Shown here piece by piece: positions 34,133-43,603 of a stretch of 64,000 bases of DNA (position 1 is its first letter; each line of letters starts with the position of its first letter). The notes beneath the pieces were generated by a model. The model was not told where the DNA came from, made no database searches, and saw only the letters and a list, made by a program, of their open reading frames with translations. The stretch comes from Mycobacterium sp. GTDB lineage: Bacteria > Actinomycetota > Actinomycetes > Mycobacteriales > Mycobacteriaceae. Position numbers and translations under genes: made by a program. The stretch is from the NCBI GenBank assembly GCA_025965895.1, contig JAOPWC010000149.1:23987-87986 (forward strand). Direction: 5' to 3'.

Positions 34133-34146
34133 TAGAACGTGTTTCA
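34133..34146 (-). promoter_or_regulatory. KstR-like palindrome upstream of LLM gene
   Basis: TAGAACGTGTTTCA fits the KstR consensus TnnAACnnGTTnnA at every fixed position. It lies 10-23 bases upstream of the LLM start codon, where it would block the promoter. Confidence 0.5.
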
Positions 34147-34149
34147 ATC

Positions 34150-34175
34150 TGCTATTGCAAGGTGCTATTGCAAGG
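34150..34175. repeat. two exact 13-base tandem copies
   Basis: TGCTATTGCAAGG occurs twice head-to-tail, directly behind the KstR-like site. Probably a small duplication in the upstream part of the LLM promoter region. Confidence 0.8.
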
Positions 34176-34632
34176 CGGGTGGCAGTGACCGCGGTCGTAG
34201 GTAGCTGGTTACGCCAGCCCCGTGGTCTGTGAAGCTGGCCCGGCCCGAGTGCTACAGCCTCGACGTCGTCGCGCGTGATTCCCCGATGCCGGCAACGGGA
34301 TCCCCTCACCAAGGAACGTCGGTCGCACGCAGGCTGACTTTCGTTCACCGTGAGCCTTAGCGGTGACCCACCGGGTCCCTCGGCGGGTTCTTGCACTTTC
34401 AGGGAAGAGGTCGAATATCGCGGCTCACGGGTGCTGCCGTTCGTGCGTGATTTGGAAGCGGCAGAACAGGACTCGGCCGGGCAGCCGATACCGGCATCGG
34501 CCCGACGGCCCGGGACACGCACGCGCGGGCGGTAGATGGCTGCCGGGCCTCAGTTCGGTGCGCTAGCGTGGTTCCCGACCACCGATCCGACGCAGCGCCG
34601 ACATCGCGGCGCCCAACAGCACTGGAGAGGCT
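34176..34632. other. long intergenic stretch, no gene recognised
   Basis: 457 bases between the LLM promoter region and the DUF5336 gene. Short open frames lack ribosome sites and family features. It probably carries the promoter and 5' leader of the DUF5336 gene, but I cannot point to hexamers. Confidence 0.4.
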
Positions 34633-35496
34633 ATGACGTACTCACCCGGCGGCTCCGGATACCCGCCCGCACAGCAGCACGGCCCGTACGCGCCGACGAC
34701 GCAATTCTCCAGGGTGGAGGAAGGCCCGCAGTTCTCGAAAGCGGACGAAGGCCCGGGCAAGATACCGGTGTATCTCCTGGCCGCCGTGGCGGTCCTGGGA
34801 TTGGCCGGCTATCTGGTCAGCTTCGGCCCGGTATGGAAGTCCAGCGAGATGGGCACGATGGGCGGTTCGACCATCACCGGCGGCAGCTTCGAGATCGTCG
34901 CGCTCTTGGTCGCCGCCCTGTTGGCGGCGGTCGCGCTTCTGCCCAAGCAGCGGAACTATACCGCGATCGTGGCCGTGATCGCGGTGCTCGGCTTCCTGCT
35001 CGCGATCTCCGAGCTGGTCACCAAGCCGAGCTTCCTGTCGGTCGGCTGGGCGCTGATCGTGATCGTCATCGTCGCCGGATTGCAGGCAGTCGCGGCCGTC
35101 GGTGCGCTGCTGCTCGACGCGGGAATCGTCACCCCGCCCGCGCCGCGCCCGAAGTACGACCAGTACCCGCAGTACGGCGGCTACTACGGCCAGCCTGGCC
35201 AGCAGCCGGGGCCCCAGCAGCACGGCCCGCCGTCGCAGCAGACCCCCGGCCAACGCCCGGCCTACCCGCAGTACGGCGGCTACCCGCCACCGACCGGGGG
35301 CTTCCCGGGCGGCGGACAGCAGGCCGGCACGCCGACCCCGCCGACCGGTTTTCCCACCTACGGACAGCCGCCGAACCAGGGCTCGGGCCCCGGTCAGGGC
35401 CAGGGCGGCTCCCATGAGCCGGCGCCGCCCACCCAGCAGTTACCGGCGCAACCGCAGTCGCAGTCGTCGTCGCCGTCCGGCCCGCCGCCGTCCTGA
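34633..35496 (+). CDS. DUF5336 membrane protein with Pro/Gln-rich tail (Rv0954-like)
   Basis: 287 residues, ATG 34633 with GGAGAGG at 34623-34629. A 50-residue polar start rich in Pro/Gln/Tyr, about four helices (residues 52-165) and a low-complexity tail of YGGYYGQPGQQPGPQ type. This is the mycobacterial 34-kDa-antigen-like family of Rv0954, reported as a divisome-associated protein next to PerM. Disordered Pro/Gln ends are typical of envelope scaffold proteins. Confidence 0.9.
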   Translation: MTYSPGGSGYPPAQQHGPYAPTTQFSRVEEGPQFSKADEGPGKIPVYLLAAVAVLGLAGYLVSFGPVWKSSEMGTMGGSTITGGSFEIVALLVAALLAAVALLPKQRNYTAIVAVIAVLGFLLAISELVTKPSFLSVGWALIVIVIVAGLQAVAAVGALLLDAGIVTPPAPRPKYDQYPQYGGYYGQPGQQPGPQQHGPPSQQTPGQRPAYPQYGGYPPPTGGFPGGGQQAGTPTPPTGFPTYGQPPNQGSGPGQGQGGSHEPAPPTQQLPAQPQSQSSSPSGPPPS

Positions 35497-35534
35497 GGCG
35501 CTAGCGACTGGCCAATAAAGCGCTCGCGCGAAGA

Positions 35535-36818
35535 GTGACGGGTACCGACCGCAACCGGGCAGCGGGAACGCCACAGGCACGAGACCTGCTGACCGTTGCG
35601 TTCGGGCCGTCGTTGGTGGCGCTGCTCGTCATCGCCGCGGTGGTGCTGATCCAGCTTGTCGTCGCGAACAGCGACATGACGGGCGCGTTCGGCGCGATGG
35701 CCAGCATGTGGCTGGGTGTGCACCAGGTGCCGGTGGCCATCGGGGGCCGCGAGCTGGGGGTCATGCCGCTACTGCCGGTACTGGCGATGGTGTGGGGGAC
35801 GGCCCGCACCACCGCGCGTGCAATACCACCGCGGGGCTCGTGGTTCGTCATCCGCTGGATTGTGACGTCGGCGCTGGGCGGCCCGCTGCTGATCGCCGCC
35901 ATTGCGCTGGCCGTGATTCATGACGCGGCGTCGGTGCTGACAGAGTTGCAGACCCCCAGCGCACTGCGGGCGTTCGGCGGGGTGCTCGCGGTCCACGCCA
36001 TCGGCTCGGCGCTCGGTGTCGGGTCGCGCGCCGGGCGCAGGCTGCTTCATACGTCACCGCTGCCCGACTGGCTGGCCGACTCCTGGCGTGCCGCCTCGGC
36101 GGGTGTGCTGGCGCTGTTCGGGCTGTCAGGCGCCATCACCGCGGGCTCGCTGATCGTGCACTGGGCCACGATGCACGAGTTGTATTCGATCACCGACTCG
36201 CTGTTCGGCCAGCTGAGCCTGACCTTGTTGTCGGTGCTGTACATCCCGAACGTCATCGTGGGAGCGTCGGCGGTCGCGGTCGGTTCCAGCGTCCACGTCG
36301 GGGTGGCCACGTTCAGTCCGTTCACGGTGTTTGGCGGTGACATGCCCGCGTTGCCGGTGCTCGCGGCAGCGCCGACCCCGCCGCTGGGCCCGGTCTGGGT
36401 CGCGTTGCTGATCGTCGCGGCGGCCGCCGGGGTGGCGCTGGGTCAACAGTGCGCTCGTCGGCCGCTGCCGCTGATCCAGGCGGCGGGCAAGGTGGTGCTC
36501 GCCGCCGCTCTGGGCGCGTTGACGATGGCGCTGCTGGGCTACGGGGCCGGGGGCCGGTTGGGCAACTTCGGCGATGTCGGCGTCGACCAGGGCACGTTCG
36601 GGGCGGCGGTGTTCCTGTGGTTCGTCGCGGTCGGTGCGGTGACCGTCGCGATGTCGGGGGGCGTCGTGCGGCCGCCGCCGCGGTCACGACCGACGCCCGA
36701 ACCCGAGCCTGACGTGGCCGACGAACCAGTGGACGACATTGAGCCGCTCGGGGAAGCCCAGCCGACCCCGGAGGAGAGAAGCGACCTGGGCATTAACCGC
36801 GACGAAGCCGCCGATTAG
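35535..36818 (+). CDS. perM: PerM-type integral membrane protein (DUF6350)
   Basis: 427 residues, GTG start at 35535, with about eight or nine hydrophobic helices and an acidic cytoplasmic tail (PEPEPDVADEPVDDIEPLGEAQ). It matches the position and type of Rv0955, which in M. tuberculosis stabilises the divisome and is needed for chronic infection. Ends 9 bases before purN. Confidence 0.9.
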   Translation: MTGTDRNRAAGTPQARDLLTVAFGPSLVALLVIAAVVLIQLVVANSDMTGAFGAMASMWLGVHQVPVAIGGRELGVMPLLPVLAMVWGTARTTARAIPPRGSWFVIRWIVTSALGGPLLIAAIALAVIHDAASVLTELQTPSALRAFGGVLAVHAIGSALGVGSRAGRRLLHTSPLPDWLADSWRAASAGVLALFGLSGAITAGSLIVHWATMHELYSITDSLFGQLSLTLLSVLYIPNVIVGASAVAVGSSVHVGVATFSPFTVFGGDMPALPVLAAAPTPPLGPVWVALLIVAAAAGVALGQQCARRPLPLIQAAGKVVLAAALGALTMALLGYGAGGRLGNFGDVGVDQGTFGAAVFLWFVAVGAVTVAMSGGVVRPPPRSRPTPEPEPDVADEPVDDIEPLGEAQPTPEERSDLGINRDEAAD

Positions 36819-36827
36819 GCTCTGGGC

Positions 36828-37457
36828 GTGCAACAGCCGCTGCGCGTGCCCCCGACCGCACCGGCACGGCTGGTGGTGCTGGCCTCCGGGACGGGTTCGT
36901 TGCTGGCGTCGTTGCTGGCGGCGGCGCGCGGTGATTACCCGGGTCGAGTCGTGGCGGTGGGGGTTGACCGCGACTGCCGGGCCGTCGACATCGCCAAGGA
37001 TGCCGGCCTGCCGACCTATATCGTGCGGCTTTCCGACTATCCTGACCGCTCGGCGTGGGACACGGCGATCACAGAAGCGACGAGCGCTCACGAGCCTGAT
37101 CTGATCGTTTCGGTGGGGTTCATGAAAATCCTTGGCCCGCAGTTTCTTTCACAATACATCGGGCGAGTCGTCAACACGCATCCGGCGCTGCTGCCGGCCT
37201 TTCCCGGCGCGCAGGCGGTGCCGGCGACGCTGGCTTACGGGGTGAAGGTGACCGGGTGCACCGTGCATCTCGTCGACGCGGGCACGGACACCGGGCCGGT
37301 TCTGGCGCAGGAGGCGGTTCCGGTGCTCGTGGACGACGACGAGGCGAGTCTTCACGAGCGGATCAAGGTCGTCGAAAGACGGCTATTGGTGGATGTGCTG
37401 GCCGCGGTGGCCACCCGCGGCCTGACCTGGACAGGGCGAAAGGCGACCATAGGATGA
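36828..37457 (+). CDS. purN: phosphoribosylglycinamide formyltransferase
   Basis: 209 residues. Transfers formyl from 10-formyl-THF to GAR in purine synthesis. Motifs: VVLASGTGSLLASLL, ISVGFMKILGPQFLS, then NTHPALLPAFPGAQAV with the catalytic Asn and His, and HLVDAGTDTGPVLAQ with the catalytic Asp. GTG 36828. Stop overlaps purH as ATGA. Confidence 0.97.
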   Translation: MQQPLRVPPTAPARLVVLASGTGSLLASLLAAARGDYPGRVVAVGVDRDCRAVDIAKDAGLPTYIVRLSDYPDRSAWDTAITEATSAHEPDLIVSVGFMKILGPQFLSQYIGRVVNTHPALLPAFPGAQAVPATLAYGVKVTGCTVHLVDAGTDTGPVLAQEAVPVLVDDDEASLHERIKVVERRLLVDVLAAVATRGLTWTGRKATIG

Positions 37458-39025
37458 CGGGCTACCACGGGCGCAGGCCGATTCGGCGGGCACTGATCAG
37501 CGTCTACGACAAGACAGGTCTGGTCCCGCTCGCGCAGGGCCTGCACGAGTCCGGCGTCGACATCGTGTCCACCGGGTCAACGGCCAAAACCATCGCTGAC
37601 AACGGCATTCCGGTGATTCGGGTGGACGATGTCACCGGTTTCCCCGAGGTGCTCGACGGCCGCGTGAAGACGTTGCATCCGCACGTTCACGCCGGGTTGC
37701 TGGCCGACACCCGCAAGCAAGAACACATTGCCGCGCTCGACCGGTTGGGTATCGAACCGTTCGATTTGGTCGTCGCGAACCTGTACCCGTTCGCCGAGAC
37801 GGTGGCCTCAGGGGCCGACGTCGACGAGTGCGTCGAGCAAATCGACATCGGCGGACCGTCAATGGTGCGCGCCGCGGCCAAGAACCACGCCAGCGTCGCG
37901 GTAGTGGTCGAGCCCCTCGGCTATGAGGGTGTGCTGGCGGCGGTCCGCTCCGGCGGATTCACTCTCGACCAGCGAAAGACGCTTGCCGCGTTGGCCTTTC
38001 GGCACACCGCCGAGTACGACGTGGCGGTGGCGGGCTGGATGGGTTCGACGCTTGCGCCAGAGCACCCGGCGCAACCGCTGCCGCCGTGGTTTGCCGGCAC
38101 GTGGCGGCGATCATCGGTCTTGCGCTACGGCGAAAACCCGCACCAGAACGCGGCGTTGTACGCTGACGACTCCGGGTGGCCCGGTCTGGCCCAGGCTGCG
38201 CAGCTGCACGGAAAGGAGATGTCCTACAACAACTTCACCGACGCCGACGCGGCGTGGCGAGCCGCATTCGACCACGACGAGATCTGCGTGGCGATCATCA
38301 AGCACGCCAACCCGTGCGGCATCGCGATCTCGCCGATCTCGGTCGCCGACGCCCATCGCAAAGCGCACGAGTGCGATCCGGTCAGCGCATTCGGCGGCGT
38401 GATCGCCGCCAACACCGAGGTCAGCGTCGAAATGGCGGAAAAAGTCGCCGACATCTTCACCGAGGTGATCATCGCGCCCGGCTACGAAGAGGGTGCGGTG
38501 GAGGTGTTGTCCCGCAAAAAGAACATCCGCATCCTGCTCGCCTCCGAACCTATGGCGGGTGGGCTCGAGATGCGACAGCTCAGCGGTGGGTTGCTGCTGC
38601 AGCAGCGCGACGCGCTCAACGCACCGGGTGACAACCCCACCAACTGGACGCTGGTCGCCGGCTCACCCGCGGACCCTGAGACGCTCGCCGATCTCAAATT
38701 CGCGTGGCGAAGCTGTCGCGCGGTCAAATCTAACGCGATCGTCATTGCCAGGGGAGGCGCAACGGTAGGGGTCGGGATGGGTCAGGTCAATCGGGTCGAC
38801 GCCGCACGGTTGGCCGTCGAACGCGGTGGCGATCGGGTGCGCGGCGCGGTCGCCGCCTCCGACGCGTTCTTCCCGTTCCCCGACGGGCTCGAGACCCTTG
38901 CCGCGGCGGGCGTCAAGGCGGTCGTGCACCCCGGCGGTTCGATGCGCGACGACATCGTCACCCAGGCGGCCGCCGACGCCGGCATCACGCTGTACCACAC
39001 CGGCGCGCGCCACTTCGCGCACTGA
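37454..39025 (+). CDS. purH: bifunctional AICAR transformylase / IMP cyclohydrolase
   Basis: 523 residues from ATG 37454, overlapping purN by 4 bases; upstream in-frame codons lie in purN and are not used. N-terminal MGS-like IMP cyclohydrolase (ALISVYDKTGLVPLAQGL, GSTAKTI, DGRVKTLHPHVHAGLL), C-terminal AICAR transformylase with LRYGENPHQNAA, IIKHANPCG and SDAFFPFPD. It carries out the last two steps of IMP synthesis. Confidence 0.97.
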   Translation: MTGYHGRRPIRRALISVYDKTGLVPLAQGLHESGVDIVSTGSTAKTIADNGIPVIRVDDVTGFPEVLDGRVKTLHPHVHAGLLADTRKQEHIAALDRLGIEPFDLVVANLYPFAETVASGADVDECVEQIDIGGPSMVRAAAKNHASVAVVVEPLGYEGVLAAVRSGGFTLDQRKTLAALAFRHTAEYDVAVAGWMGSTLAPEHPAQPLPPWFAGTWRRSSVLRYGENPHQNAALYADDSGWPGLAQAAQLHGKEMSYNNFTDADAAWRAAFDHDEICVAIIKHANPCGIAISPISVADAHRKAHECDPVSAFGGVIAANTEVSVEMAEKVADIFTEVIIAPGYEEGAVEVLSRKKNIRILLASEPMAGGLEMRQLSGGLLLQQRDALNAPGDNPTNWTLVAGSPADPETLADLKFAWRSCRAVKSNAIVIARGGATVGVGMGQVNRVDAARLAVERGGDRVRGAVAASDAFFPFPDGLETLAAAGVKAVVHPGGSMRDDIVTQAAADAGITLYHTGARHFAH

Positions 39026-39087
39026 GCCCGGCGGCGGTTCGCCCGTCACGGAATGCCGCACGGCCCAAGCAGTCGTAGCGTGGAGTA

Positions 39088-40470
39088 GTGACTGCACCTA
39101 ACCATGTGCCGAGAACCCTCGGTGAACTGCGCGCTTCCGGACACCGGGAGCGCGGCGTCAAGCAGGAGATCCGCGAGAACCTGCTGACGGCGTTGGCCGA
39201 GGGCGAAGACACCTGGCCCGGCATCCTGGGATTCGAAGACACGGTGCTGCCGCAAGTGGAGCGGGCGCTGATCGCCGGCCACGACTTTGTGCTTCTGGGC
39301 GAGCGCGGTCAGGGCAAGACACGGCTCCTTCGGTCGCTGCAGGGTCTGCTCGACGAATGGACCCCGGTGATCGCCGGCGCTGAGCTGGGGGAGCACCCGT
39401 ACCACCCGATCACTCCCGAGTCGATCCGGCGGTCGGCTGAGTTGGGCGACGAGCTGCCGGTCGAGTGGAAGCACCGCAGCGAGCGATACACCGAGAAGCT
39501 TGCGACGCCGGACACCAGCGTCGCCGACCTGGTCGGCGACATCGACCCGATCAAGGTGGCCGAGGGCCGCAGGCTCGGCGACCCGGAGACCATCGCCTAC
39601 GGCCTCATCCCGCGCGCGCACCGCGGGATCGTCGCGGTCAACGAGCTGCCGGACCTCGCCGAACGGATCCAGGTCTCGATGCTCAACGTGATGGAGGAGC
39701 GCGACATCCAGGTCCGCGGCTACACGCTGCGGCTGCCCCTGGACGTGCTCGTCGTCGCCAGCGCCAACCCGGAGGACTACACCAACCGCGGCCGGATCAT
39801 CACGCCGCTCAAGGACAGGTTCGGCGCCGAGATCCGCACCCACTACCCGCTGGAATTGGACGCCGAGGTCGGCGTCGTCGCGCAGGAGGCCCACCTGTCA
39901 GCCCAGGTTCCCGACTACCTGATGCAGGTCATCGCGCGGTTCGCGCGCTACCTGCGCGAGTCGCGGTCGGTCGACCAGCGATCCGGAGTGTCCGCGCGCT
40001 TCGCGATCGCCGCGGCCGAGACCGTCGCCGCGTCGGCACGCCACCGCGCCGCGGTGCTCGGCGAGCAGGACCCGGTCGCCCGCGTCGTCGACCTCTCCAC
40101 GGTGATCGACGTTCTGCGCGGCAAGCTGGAGTTCGAGTCCGGCGAGGAGGGCCGCGAGCAGGCCGTGCTGGAGCACCTGCTGCGCCGGGCCACGGCCGAC
40201 ACCGCCCAGAAGGTGCTCGGCGGGATCGACGTCGGCCCAATCGTCGTCGCCGTCGAACAGGGGTCGCCGGTCACGACCGGCGAACGGGTGTCGGCGAAGG
40301 ACGTGCTGGCCGCGCTGCCCGAACTGCCCGCGATCGACTCGATCGCGCGGCGCGTGGGCGCGAAGTCCGAAGGTCAGCGTGCGGCGGCAGTCGAGCTGGC
40401 GTTGGAGGCGCTGTATCTGGCCAAGCGCATCGACAAGGTCAGCGAAGACGGGGAAACGGTCTATGGCTAA
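39088..40470 (+). CDS. MoxR/Mg-chelatase-type AAA+ ATPase (Rv0958-like)
   Basis: 460 residues. Walker A GERGQGKT (71-78), DLVGDIDPIKVAEG insert, Walker B-like GIVAVNELPDL, sensor motif VVASANPEDYTNRG. Proteins of this group pair with a VWA-domain partner, which here follows with an 8-base overlap. They are believed to act as metal-insertion or maturation chaperones; the client is unknown. Confidence 0.9.
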   Translation: MTAPNHVPRTLGELRASGHRERGVKQEIRENLLTALAEGEDTWPGILGFEDTVLPQVERALIAGHDFVLLGERGQGKTRLLRSLQGLLDEWTPVIAGAELGEHPYHPITPESIRRSAELGDELPVEWKHRSERYTEKLATPDTSVADLVGDIDPIKVAEGRRLGDPETIAYGLIPRAHRGIVAVNELPDLAERIQVSMLNVMEERDIQVRGYTLRLPLDVLVVASANPEDYTNRGRIITPLKDRFGAEIRTHYPLELDAEVGVVAQEAHLSAQVPDYLMQVIARFARYLRESRSVDQRSGVSARFAIAAAETVAASARHRAAVLGEQDPVARVVDLSTVIDVLRGKLEFESGEEGREQAVLEHLLRRATADTAQKVLGGIDVGPIVVAVEQGSPVTTGERVSAKDVLAALPELPAIDSIARRVGAKSEGQRAAAVELALEALYLAKRIDKVSEDGETVYG

Positions 40471-42469
40471 ACACAGGCAGGGCCGGGCCGCACGCTATTC
40501 GGCCTATACCGGGGGCCCCGACCCGTTGGCGCCGCCGGTCGATCTGCGCGAGGCGCTCGAACATATCGGGCGTGACGTGATGGAGGGCACCTCGCCGCGT
40601 CGCGCGTTGTCTGAGCTGCTGCGACGCGGCACCACCAACCTGCCCGGCGCCGACCGGCTGGCAGCCGAGGCCAACCAACGCCGACGAGAGCTTCTGCGCC
40701 GCAACAATCTCGACGGCACGCTGCAAGAGGTCAAGAAGCTGCTCGACGAGGCGGTGCTGGCCGAACGCAAGGAGCTGGCCAGGGCGCTTGACGACGACGC
40801 GCGGTTCAACGAGCTGCAGCTGGAGTCGCTGTCGCCGTCGCCGGCCAAGGCGGTCCAGGAGCTCGCCGACTACAGCTGGCGCAGCGGCGAGGCGCGCGAC
40901 AAGTACGAACAGATCAAGGATCTGCTCGGACGGGAGATGCTCGACCAGCGCTTCGCCGGCATGAAGCAGGCGCTCGAGGGGGCCACCGACGAAGACCGTC
41001 AACGCGTCTCCGCAATGCTCGACGACCTCAACGACCTGCTGGACAAGCACAGCCGCGGCGAAGACACCCAGCAGGACTTCGAGAATTTCATGGCCAAGCA
41101 CGGCGAGTTCTTCCCCGAGAACCCGCGCAGCGTCGAGGAGCTGCTCGAATCCCTGGCCAAACGCGCGGCCGCGGCTCAGCGGTTCCGCAACAGCCTGTCT
41201 GCCGAGCAGCGCGCCGAACTGGATGCTTTAGCGCAGCAGGCGTTCGGTTCGCCGGCGCTGCAGCAGTCGCTGAGCCGGCTGGACGCGCATCTGCAGGCCG
41301 CGCGGCCGGGCGAGGACTGGACCGGTTCGTCACGCTTCTCCGGAGACGACCCACTCGGCATGGGGGAAGGCGCGCAGGCACTGGCCGACATCGGCGAGTT
41401 GGAGCAGCTGGCCGAATCCCTCTCGCAGAGCTACGCGGGCGCAACCATGGACGACGTCGACCTCGACGCACTGGCCCGCCAGCTCGGTGACCAGGCCGCG
41501 GTGGACGCCCGCACGCTGGCGGAGCTGGAGCGCGCGCTGGTCAACCAGGGTTTTCTCGACCGGGGGTCGGACGGCCAATGGCGGCTGTCGCCCAAGGCCA
41601 TGCGCCAGCTGGGGCAGACCGCGTTGCGTGACGTCGCACAACAGCTGTCCGGCCGCAACGGCGAGCGGGACACCCAGCGCGCGGGTGGCGCCGGCGAGTT
41701 GACCGGCGCGACGCGGCCCTGGCAGTTCGGCGACACCGAGCCGTGGAACGTCACGCGGACGCTGACCAATGCGGTTCTGCGGCAAGCAGGCACCGGGCCG
41801 CGGCCGGCCGACGGTCCGATCCGAATCACCGTCGACGACGTCGAGGTCTCCGAAACCGAGGCCCGCACTCAAGCCGCCGTGGCTCTGCTGGTGGACACCT
41901 CGTTCTCCATGGTGATGGAGAACCGGTGGCTTCCGATGAAACGGACGGCGCTGGCGCTGAACCACTTGATCAGCACGCGCTTTCGTGCCGATGCGCTGCA
42001 GATCATCGCCTTCGGCCGGTACGCGAGGACGATGAGCGCCGCCGAACTCACCGGGCTCGAAGGCGTGTACGAACAGGGCACCAACCTGCATCACGCGCTG
42101 GCGCTGGCCGGCCGGCATCTGCGCCGGCACCCGAGCGCGCAACCGGTGGTCCTGGTGGTCACAGACGGCGAGCCGACCGCGCATCTGGAGGGCAACGTGT
42201 ACTACGGCGAGGAGGGCTCGGAGCCGGCACAGGTGTTCTTCGACTATCCGCCACATCCACGCACGATTGCTCACACCGTGAAGGGCTTCGACGACATGGC
42301 CCAGTTGGGCGCCCAGGTGACGATCTTCCGGCTGGGCAACGACCCCGGGCTGGCACGATTCATCGATCAGGTGGCCCGGCGGGTGCAGGGCCGTGTCGTC
42401 GTACCGGATCTCGACGGACTTGGCGCTGCAGTCGTCGGCGACTACCTGCGGTCGCGCAAACGTCGCTGA
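40463..42469 (+). CDS. VWA-domain partner of the MoxR-type ATPase (Rv0959-like)
   Basis: 668 residues from ATG 40463 inside the end of the ATPase gene. A long helical, Leu/Glu/Arg-rich region (about 1-430) is followed by a C-terminal von Willebrand A domain with an intact MIDAS start DTSFSM at about residue 477 and VLVVTDGEPT. With the upstream ATPase it forms a chelatase-like pair. The C-terminal DNA faces the GAF-ANTAR gene, 5 bases between stops. Confidence 0.9.
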   Translation: MAKHRQGRAARYSAYTGGPDPLAPPVDLREALEHIGRDVMEGTSPRRALSELLRRGTTNLPGADRLAAEANQRRRELLRRNNLDGTLQEVKKLLDEAVLAERKELARALDDDARFNELQLESLSPSPAKAVQELADYSWRSGEARDKYEQIKDLLGREMLDQRFAGMKQALEGATDEDRQRVSAMLDDLNDLLDKHSRGEDTQQDFENFMAKHGEFFPENPRSVEELLESLAKRAAAAQRFRNSLSAEQRAELDALAQQAFGSPALQQSLSRLDAHLQAARPGEDWTGSSRFSGDDPLGMGEGAQALADIGELEQLAESLSQSYAGATMDDVDLDALARQLGDQAAVDARTLAELERALVNQGFLDRGSDGQWRLSPKAMRQLGQTALRDVAQQLSGRNGERDTQRAGGAGELTGATRPWQFGDTEPWNVTRTLTNAVLRQAGTGPRPADGPIRITVDDVEVSETEARTQAAVALLVDTSFSMVMENRWLPMKRTALALNHLISTRFRADALQIIAFGRYARTMSAAELTGLEGVYEQGTNLHHALALAGRHLRRHPSAQPVVLVVTDGEPTAHLEGNVYYGEEGSEPAQVFFDYPPHPRTIAHTVKGFDDMAQLGAQVTIFRLGNDPGLARFIDQVARRVQGRVVVPDLDGLGAAVVGDYLRSRKRR

Positions 42470-42474
42470 GCAGC

Positions 42475-43290
42475 TCAGGCGCTTTCGCGACGGCTCTCGT
42501 AAGACTCCTGGTCCGACCGGTCAGGGGTCGATTTCTGCCGTTTGTGCCACACCATCTGCCGGGCAGTGACAGCCACGGACGTCTCATGCTCCTGGGCGAG
42601 CTTCGCGAGCAGGGAAAAGGCCGTTGCGGCATCGAGGCTGAAGCGCTCCATCAGCATGCCTTTGGCCTGCCCGATGGCGTCGCGGCGGGTAAGGGCTTGG
42701 CGGTAGTGCCTGACCCGGTTACCTGAGTCGATCGCAATTGCTGCGTGGGTCGCAAAGACCGTGGCGATATGTTGGCCCTCGGCCGTGAAGGCGCCCGTGG
42801 TGTCCGCGTAGAGATTGAGCGCGACACCTGCGCCGGGGCTCACAGCAAGCGGGATCGACAGGATCGACCGAACGGGCGTACTGGACGTCACAGCCGTGCG
42901 GAAGTTCGACCACCGTGGGTCGGCACTCAGGTCATCGGCCAGGCAGAGGTGATGACCTCGAGCAGCCTCGATGGCAGGTCCCTCGAAGTGACGCTGCTGG
43001 ATCCGCTCCAGCAGTAGGGCCGTCGCGTCCGTCAACCCCACCGAACGCATTTCACCTCGGGCGGGTGCCACGGTCATCGCGGCGTGCGAGGTGCCGGGGA
43101 TGTGTGTCACCGCACCGGCGGTGATGCGCAGCGGCGACGGTGCGCGCATCTCCGCGATCTCACGGTGGATCGACTGCATCAACTCCGCAATGTGTTCGTA
43201 AACGCCGGCGAGTTCGGGCTGAGCCCTTGGTGATTCGCGTTTGCCATTTGAGCCCGGTGTGCATCGGTTTGGGTCCACCGTCGCAGTCAT
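42475..43290 (-). CDS. GAF-ANTAR domain RNA-binding regulator
   Basis: 271 residues from ATG 43290, with a perfect AGGAGG 8 bases before it. GAF sensor at about residues 60-190 (LCLADDLSADPRWSNF, VRSILSIPLA, ALNLYADTTGAF, IATVFATHAAIAI) and ANTAR domain at about 200-255 (ALTRRDAIGQAKGMLMERFSLDAATAFSLLAKLAQEHETSVAVTARQMV). ANTAR proteins bind two-hairpin RNA and prevent termination. It stands alone, convergent with the VWA gene, in a group of stress-type regulators. It is the intact counterpart of the remnant at 8252-8630. Confidence 0.9.
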   Translation of the reverse strand: MTATVDPNRCTPGSNGKRESPRAQPELAGVYEHIAELMQSIHREIAEMRAPSPLRITAGAVTHIPGTSHAAMTVAPARGEMRSVGLTDATALLLERIQQRHFEGPAIEAARGHHLCLADDLSADPRWSNFRTAVTSSTPVRSILSIPLAVSPGAGVALNLYADTTGAFTAEGQHIATVFATHAAIAIDSGNRVRHYRQALTRRDAIGQAKGMLMERFSLDAATAFSLLAKLAQEHETSVAVTARQMVWHKRQKSTPDRSDQESYESRRESA

Positions 43291-43603
43291 GTGCGCCTCC
43301 TGAATGTTCCTCATTCGCTGTTGTTTGGGCTAAGGCATGAGTGTGGCAACGCGAACCGGCTGCGGGCGTGCACACAGCAAGCCGAAAGTCTGCTTACCGA
43401 TTGGTCTCACCGGGACGAGCCTGCCTTACGAGATCGTGACGGGTCGGCAAAATTTTCGCTGGCGCTAATTCGGTAGGCGTGGAGATTGTCCTGTGATGCC
43501 GAACGCCGCTTTCGCGAATCGGCCCGCGAAGACGAAGAATCGGCCACATGGCGGTGCGAACATGTGCCGTTCAGTGGAAAAGTCGGGGTGAACAATTGAC
43601 CGT
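43291..43603. other. divergent regulator gap, no gene recognised
   Basis: 313 bases between the starts of the GAF-ANTAR and PucR-type genes, which must hold both promoters. No clear hexamers, palindromes or reading frames were found. Confidence 0.4.

Noticed and set aside
34350..34566. Small reading frames before the DUF5336 gene
   Set aside because: No ribosome sites, overlapping each other in different frames, and no protein-like composition.
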